From positions 1,056,876,244-1,056,940,243 of the forward strand of contig OY856412.1 in assembly GCA_963693085.1 (NCBI GenBank): DNA of 64,000 nt. Direction: 5' to 3'. A model generated the notes under the pieces. That model had not been told where the DNA came from. It was given only the letters and a program-made list of their open reading frames with translations, and ran no database searches. The stretch comes from Alisma plantago-aquatica (Eukaryota; Streptophyta; Magnoliopsida; Alismatales; Alismataceae). Each line of letters opens with the position of its first letter. The first letter of the stretch is position 1. This document shows positions 59,826 to 64,000 of the stretch, in pieces. Position numbers and translations under genes: made by a program.

Positions 59826-59928
59826 GGAGGGTTAGGGTCAGGATTCCTAGTCTGAGTGGGAGTCGAAGAGGACGGAACTTCACAAATTTCCACAACATGC
59901 GAGCGGTGAAACGGTCAATTCATAGGTG

Positions 59929-60149
59929 AACCGATCGGTTGGCATGTGAGTTGATCTGTTCAACCCTTGAACTAGTCATTTCAACATGTTTCCCAATCAC
60001 AATTGTATTGGCAATTTACATTCAATTAATGTATAACATGATGTCAACACTAATCCTTGATCCAATCTAATTGATCCACCAACTGGTTAGTTCACAACAT
60101 GAATTGATTGGCTCATAGACTTGTGTCGGTCGGTTCACTTGCTGAACCG
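59929..60149. repeat. AACCGATCGGTT palindrome and CGGTTCA...TGAACCG stem
   Basis: AACCGATCGGTT (59929-59940) is a perfect 12-base palindrome. CGGTTCA (60131-60137) pairs with TGAACCG (60143-60149). Between them lie decayed relatives such as 'gaactagtcatttc' and 'gaattgattggctc'. Confidence 0.75.
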
Positions 60150-61295
60150 GTCATCTCATGGTTCTAATTGCCAAACTTGGTTCAACTAACTTAACACTTG
60201 AATCGTTGATTCACATTCCAGTCACTTAACTTTCAACCATTATTGTTTAAATTGAGTACCTAACTCTTTAGTAATTAAGTTTATACTACATTCATGAACG
60301 AACTCCTATTCCAAGTGTATCCTATGTGTGACCCCATAGGTTCCAAGTTACATTGGCAGTGAATGTCCACAACTATGTTATGACATCACAAGCAATGAGA
60401 GATATCTAGCAACACATCATTGCTACCCAAGTAATTCGGGAAGTTGGAGAACAACTTCAACCTACAATCTATTATTGGTGTTATAGTGTTTGTATAGTTC
60501 CTTTTCCACTGATATAGAGATAGAATTCGAGGCATGAAATCATCATCCTCTTTAACATTTAATCCATGTTCCTTGAAATAGAGCACATTGTCTGAGATAT
60601 ATGTAAGCTCAATATCACAAATTGACTCATATGAGCATGGATATGCATTTCTCAGTCTCGCTTATCAATTACTCTTGTAGGAGGGACAAATCCCATCTAC
60701 ATCACTCACAGTTATCCCATGCATCACAATGCACTTGAGCATCACCCTTATGGCAACTCTTATTTAAAGTCATAGTGGATAATGTTTCAGTACACCGAAA
60801 GATATGTGATGATTATAATGATTTTAGGTCTAAGAACCACAATCACCACCAACACTATAAGAGATGATTTTGACTACCAATTATGGTTTTTGTGTATCAC
60901 TCTCAAGGTGGGTTTGTCTGATACACTATTCTCTATCAAGTATCTATGTGTTTGGTCTGATATCACATATCTTGACTTAATGAGATTGTCACCAATTAGA
61001 CACATTCTAGTCCTAACTGACAATTTTGTCTATCAACCTTCCACAATAACCTCTATGGACATAACAAGAATGTATATATTCTTGACATCCGTATGATCTC
61101 ATTATCCATGTCCTCAACCTGAAGACATACACCATTGAGTAATAACATTCTTTAGACATTTATTAAGTTACATCACTATCTCATAATTGAGTAAAACACA
61201 ATAAACTAGAAGTTTGCCTTTTTTATTAATCAAATCATTTACAAGATATGACATTACAATCATCATATGATTGGCTCTCTGGGCATATACCAACA

Positions 61296-62976
61296 AGCAT
61301 CACCTACTAACTGTACCCCTGAAATAGCTACCAACCGACAGAATCTCTACCAGAAGTTGTTGTCGCCTCAATTAGTTGAGCATGTTCTCTAAGGCACATG
61401 CCATAAAGTTTGGACCGCAAGTAAACTCCCATCCTCAAGTGGCTCGAATACACCATCAATATACGGACCCTTGAGCCATAGAAAGACATTTTGTCCATTA
61501 CAACAAAGTGTTGTCCATATCCTTTCGCTCCATCGATCACCAGAAAGCAAGGATGAGAGTACAAGCTCCATCTATTCTGACATCCACATCCACAGGATTC
61601 CAAGTCCATCTTCAAGATGAGAGGGATTGCAAATCCCATCATCTCATTCACCATTGACATCCAACAAAAGAGGAGGTATTCATCAACGTCCAATACCCTC
61701 TATAGCTACTATTTTTTTGTATTTCCCCCTTCTTCCCCACTTTGTTCATCTCCCTACCATATTTCATCAGGTTAAGGACACCAATCATCTATAAATTCTT
61801 GTATCTCATGAATGTTAGTGGCTAGACTGCCTTACTTGGGTTAGGAGTAGCCACTAAGGCACTCCCAACATGTACATATGCATATTACATTGAAAGTATA
61901 TACTCTTAACAATATTTATCTCCATACTTTAGTTCAAGAATGTTTCACTTGCATGATTAGTTACCATCTTGTGATGTTTGACTTTTAATGCCTTAAAATA
62001 TTAGTATTAATTTAGATCTACAACTAAGGAGTAGTCTAAATGCATAAACATGTTGGAATACTAGAGCTAATGATCATATGTTATATGTTCAAGTGTTTAT
62101 TTGCAATCTCGAGGGAGAGACATTCTTATGATCTAGTTCTAACCCAATTTTGAAAACAGGAGGGCATATAAACAAATAATGATTGCTCATAAACTATGCC
62201 AAGGTTATATAATGGTTGTGAGTATTGCATGTTGGTGAGAGTCCTTAAATGTTGAAACCCAATCCAAGTTCAATCCATATGTTGAAATATATCAAAAGAT
62301 CTAAAGAACATTTTTCTTTATTAACTTGGTCTTATTTTACTTCTTTTCCTTATTTCTTGTTTCATTACTCTGTTCTGAAAGGAACACTAGATTTTACTTT
62401 TGAATTGACTAATCTAAGCTAAGATCTCTAATCCTAAATTGTCACCATTGTCCTTGTGTTTGACCTAACTTACTACACAAGGCCCCATATTATCATTGTG
62501 GGCATTTAAGTATCGGTTACAAACTTAAAGTCTTCAATTTTAGACACGTGATTCATAGACAATCAACTTTGGTGGTGTTGTTGGGGACAAGAAAACCACC
62601 AACTATTAAGGACGTGAGGTCTACTTAAACTTCATTAATTCTTTTGAGTCTATCAATAGACTTAACTATACACTCTTTTAGTCCAGTTACACTATATCAT
62701 GAAGGTTCTCTTAATGTGTCCAGTATCTCACCTTGACTTGCACGATTCTTTCAAGTATTTAGTATGACTTTAATTTTTCTTCATCAAGAGAAGAAGCCAA
62801 GTCTGTCCAAGGGAATGGCAGAGGAAACTTCAATAGGAAAGGGAATAGGAACGGGAACAATACATCACCATCTCTTCTATCTGGCAAAGTTGGATCAGGT
62901 GGAGCAGGGCAAAACCCACCCCATCCACTTTCGTATCTTTGCTCCTTAGCAACTACCCACACCAATGAAACAAGGC
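61296..62976. other. Unassigned stretch with two undefined reading frames
   Basis: No LTR pair or known domain is recognised. A 121-codon minus frame (61693-61328) and a + frame (about 62785-62989) are listed separately; the rest is AT-rich with no motif I can name. Confidence 0.4.
61328..61693 (-). CDS. Unassigned 121-codon reading frame
   Basis: I do not recognise it. It starts MDVDEYLLFCWMSMV, has a Cys-rich piece (ESCGCGCQ) and continues HPCFLVIDGAKGYGQHFVVMD with few low-complexity residues. A different minus frame over the same bases (61571-61389) reads NGQNVFLWLKGP and GSLLAVQTLWHVP, which also looks protein-like. That could mean a frameshifted fragment of a host or transposon gene. 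No promoter, intron or domain supports expression. It may be chance. Confidence 0.2.
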   Translation of the reverse strand: MDVDEYLLFCWMSMVNEMMGFAIPLILKMDLESCGCGCQNRWSLYSHPCFLVIDGAKGYGQHFVVMDKMSFYGSRVRILMVYSSHLRMGVYLRSKLYGMCLREHAQLIEATTTSGRDSVGW

Positions 62977-62989
62977 TGAAAAAACACTA
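62785..62989 (+). pseudogene. Gly/Asn/Arg-rich reading frame, possible gag-type fragment
   Basis: The + frame ending in a TAG at about 62989 reads GNGRGNFNRKGNRNGNN, then NPPHPLSYLC, and stops just inside the following LTR. Gly/Asn/Arg-rich stretches are common in the RNA-binding tail of copia gags and in host RNA-binding proteins. No zinc knuckle follows, so this stays a guess. Confidence 0.2.
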
Positions 62990-63189
62990 GAGGGGGGTGA
63001 ATAGAGTTTTAAAACAATTTTAACAATTATTTAACTCAAACAACCAACCACAAAATATTGGACAAGGGGACAAGGATTTAGAGTGGTTCCAACTTTAGCA
63101 AATACTAAAGTTGTCAGTCCACTACCCGGTTTCTTACCCAACTGGGATTTGGAAAGAATTTAATTTTATTACCTCGCAAGGACTTTACA

Positions 63190-63390
63190 TAAAATTACAA
63201 TTCTCTCCCTAAACCCTTCAAGCAGCCTTCACCTAGAAGTAATCGCACCAACCTTGAAGCAGCCTTCACCTAGAAGTAATTGCACCAACCTTGAAGCAGC
63301 CTTCCTCCTGAAGTAGCTTCCCGTTGCAATAGCCTTCTTGAAGTAGCTTCCCGTTGCGATAGCCTTCTTGAAGTAGCTTGAAGTCCACCT
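63190..63390. repeat. Two adjoining tandem repeats (37 bp and 30 bp units)
   Basis: 'ttgaagcagccttcacctag' begins a 37 bp unit present twice plus a partial third copy. Then 'cttgaagtagcttcccgttg' begins a 30 bp unit, again two and a half copies. Both share 'ttgaag(c/t)ag', so one grew out of the other. The minus frame at 63266-63472 (KLLQEGY repeats) is just their translation. Confidence 0.85.
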
Positions 63391-63740
63391 TCTCCTCCGA
63401 GAAGAACCTTCTCCAATCCGCAGCCTCCAACCCTAGGAGTAGCAAGGAGAATACAAAGAATAAAAGGAACAAGAAGGAAAATAGAAATTACAACTTATCC
63501 TTTTAAGCACAAGGCTTGATTTTCCTATATCAAGCGTATTGATCTCCTAACCAATGAGTGTAGAAGTGTAAGTGCTGTGGAAAGGAGATGCTAGCCTATA
63601 GGACACGAAATTAGAGCAATGGGAATGAATAGCCAATGTGGGAAATGCTCTATTGCTCAAAACATATTGCCAATGAGTATTCAAGCTCAAGTGTAGCACA
63701 AGTGTATCTTAGGTGTGTTTTGGTGTCCTATGGCTTGTCC

Positions 63741-63748
63741 TATTTATA
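63741..63748 (-). promoter_or_regulatory. LTR TATA box (TATAAATA on minus)
   Basis: On minus 'ttcctataaataggac', about 140 bases downstream of the hairpins and followed by the repeat-rich leader. Confidence 0.65.
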
Positions 63749-63885
63749 GGAATGGCCTATGAATGCTTAAGGACATTCTAGACACTTTCTAGGGGGTTCT
63801 AAGTGCTTAACTAGCCGTTATTTGTCCACTAATTGCATTTGCAACGGCTAGTTAATTGACCCTGAAAAGTGCAGATAGAACTTTT

Positions 63886-63941
63886 CTCGGTCGAAGATTT
63901 GTCGACCGAGAGTCCTTATCGGTCGAAGATTTGTCGACCGA
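63886..63941. repeat. CTCGGTCGA-loop-TCGACCGAG hairpins
   Basis: CTCGGTCGA (63886-63894) and TCGACCGAG (63902-63910) form a perfect 9 bp stem around AGATTTG. The same stem and identical loop recur at 63919-63941 with 8 paired bases. Confidence 0.92.
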
Positions 63942-64000
63942 GGGACCTCCTGGAGCAAGTGTTTTCAACATTCATTTCCAACTCCCAACCACTTTGTCTG

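Larger units (their letters stand above)
59645..61295 (-). mobile_element. Probable copia-type LTR piece, minus strand
   Basis: On minus it starts TGTTGGTATATGCCC (61295), runs through the long AT-rich U3, passes hairpins at 59929-60149, and reaches a TATA box (59818-59825) before being cut at 59644 by the copia element. No partner LTR, primer-binding site or gag is visible, so it may be a solo LTR or a truncated one. The + frame 60782-61096 lies inside and is probably chance. Confidence 0.5.
62977..64000 (-). mobile_element. Copia-type LTR, cut by the window end
   Basis: It opens with 'ctagaggggggtgaatagag', the same phrase as near the end of the SIRE-like LTRs (18963 and 23908), so it is a relative in the same orientation. 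Inside are tandem repeats (63190-63390), a TATA box on minus (63741) and hairpins (63886-63941). The rest lies beyond 64000. Confidence 0.6.

Noticed and set aside
60782..61096. 104-codon + frame
   Set aside because: It lies inside the probable copia LTR on the opposite strand. The peptide shows no domain.

Overview
This is repeat-filled plant nuclear DNA, most likely from an angiosperm with a sizeable genome. The species cannot be told from the sequence. I found no intact host gene, tRNA, rRNA or bacterial-type operon. Nearly everything that can be assigned belongs to LTR retrotransposons of the Ty3/gypsy and Ty1/copia superfamilies. The evidence is long terminal repeats with TG...CA ends, Met-tRNA primer-binding sites, polypurine tracts, target-site duplications, gag zinc knuckles, RNase H, integrase and chromodomain remnants. 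All coding remnants carry stop codons or frameshifts.

Left part (1-18295, all + strand) is a row of broken Ty3/gypsy pieces. (i) The end of a Tat/Athila-like element and its 3' LTR (437 to about 2556), which holds 20 copies of a 26-27 bp hairpin unit. (ii) A 5'-truncated copy (family L, copy A) of a family with a largely non-coding interior, with its 3' LTR (6037-9160). (iii) The end of another Tat/Athila-like element and its LTR (9330 to about 11490), rich in a CACGGCCGTG palindrome. (iv) The RNase H-integrase-chromodomain end of a chromovirus pol with eight in-frame stops, followed by its 4.7 kb LTR (13565-18295).

Central part (18942-59644) is one nested stack. A minus-strand SIRE-like copia element (about 6.3 kb net, gag only) was entered by a minus-strand chromovirus-type element with LTRs of about 5.1 kb and only about 2.9 kb of interior (24261-58618, TSD actta). 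Into that went two members of family L: copy B on + in the interior (31305-41784, TSD acact), and copy C on - inside the right LTR (43877-54607, TSD catgg). All three TSDs can be read directly, and removing the inserts brings each pair of LTRs to matching lengths.

Right part (59645-64000) holds a probable minus-strand copia-type LTR piece (to 61295), an unassigned stretch with two undefined reading frames, and the beginning of another copia-type LTR that runs off the window.

The most interesting signal is shared architecture. At least six LTR families here each carry their own short inverted repeat or hairpin array near the TATA box. Two otherwise different LTRs (437-2556 and 13565-18295) share the identical 20-base palindrome AAACGGTCTCAAGACCGTTT. 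Two homologous chromovirus LTRs (13565-18295 and 24261-29395) carry different arrays at the same place. This looks like modular, exchangeable promoter or leader cassettes in retrotransposons.
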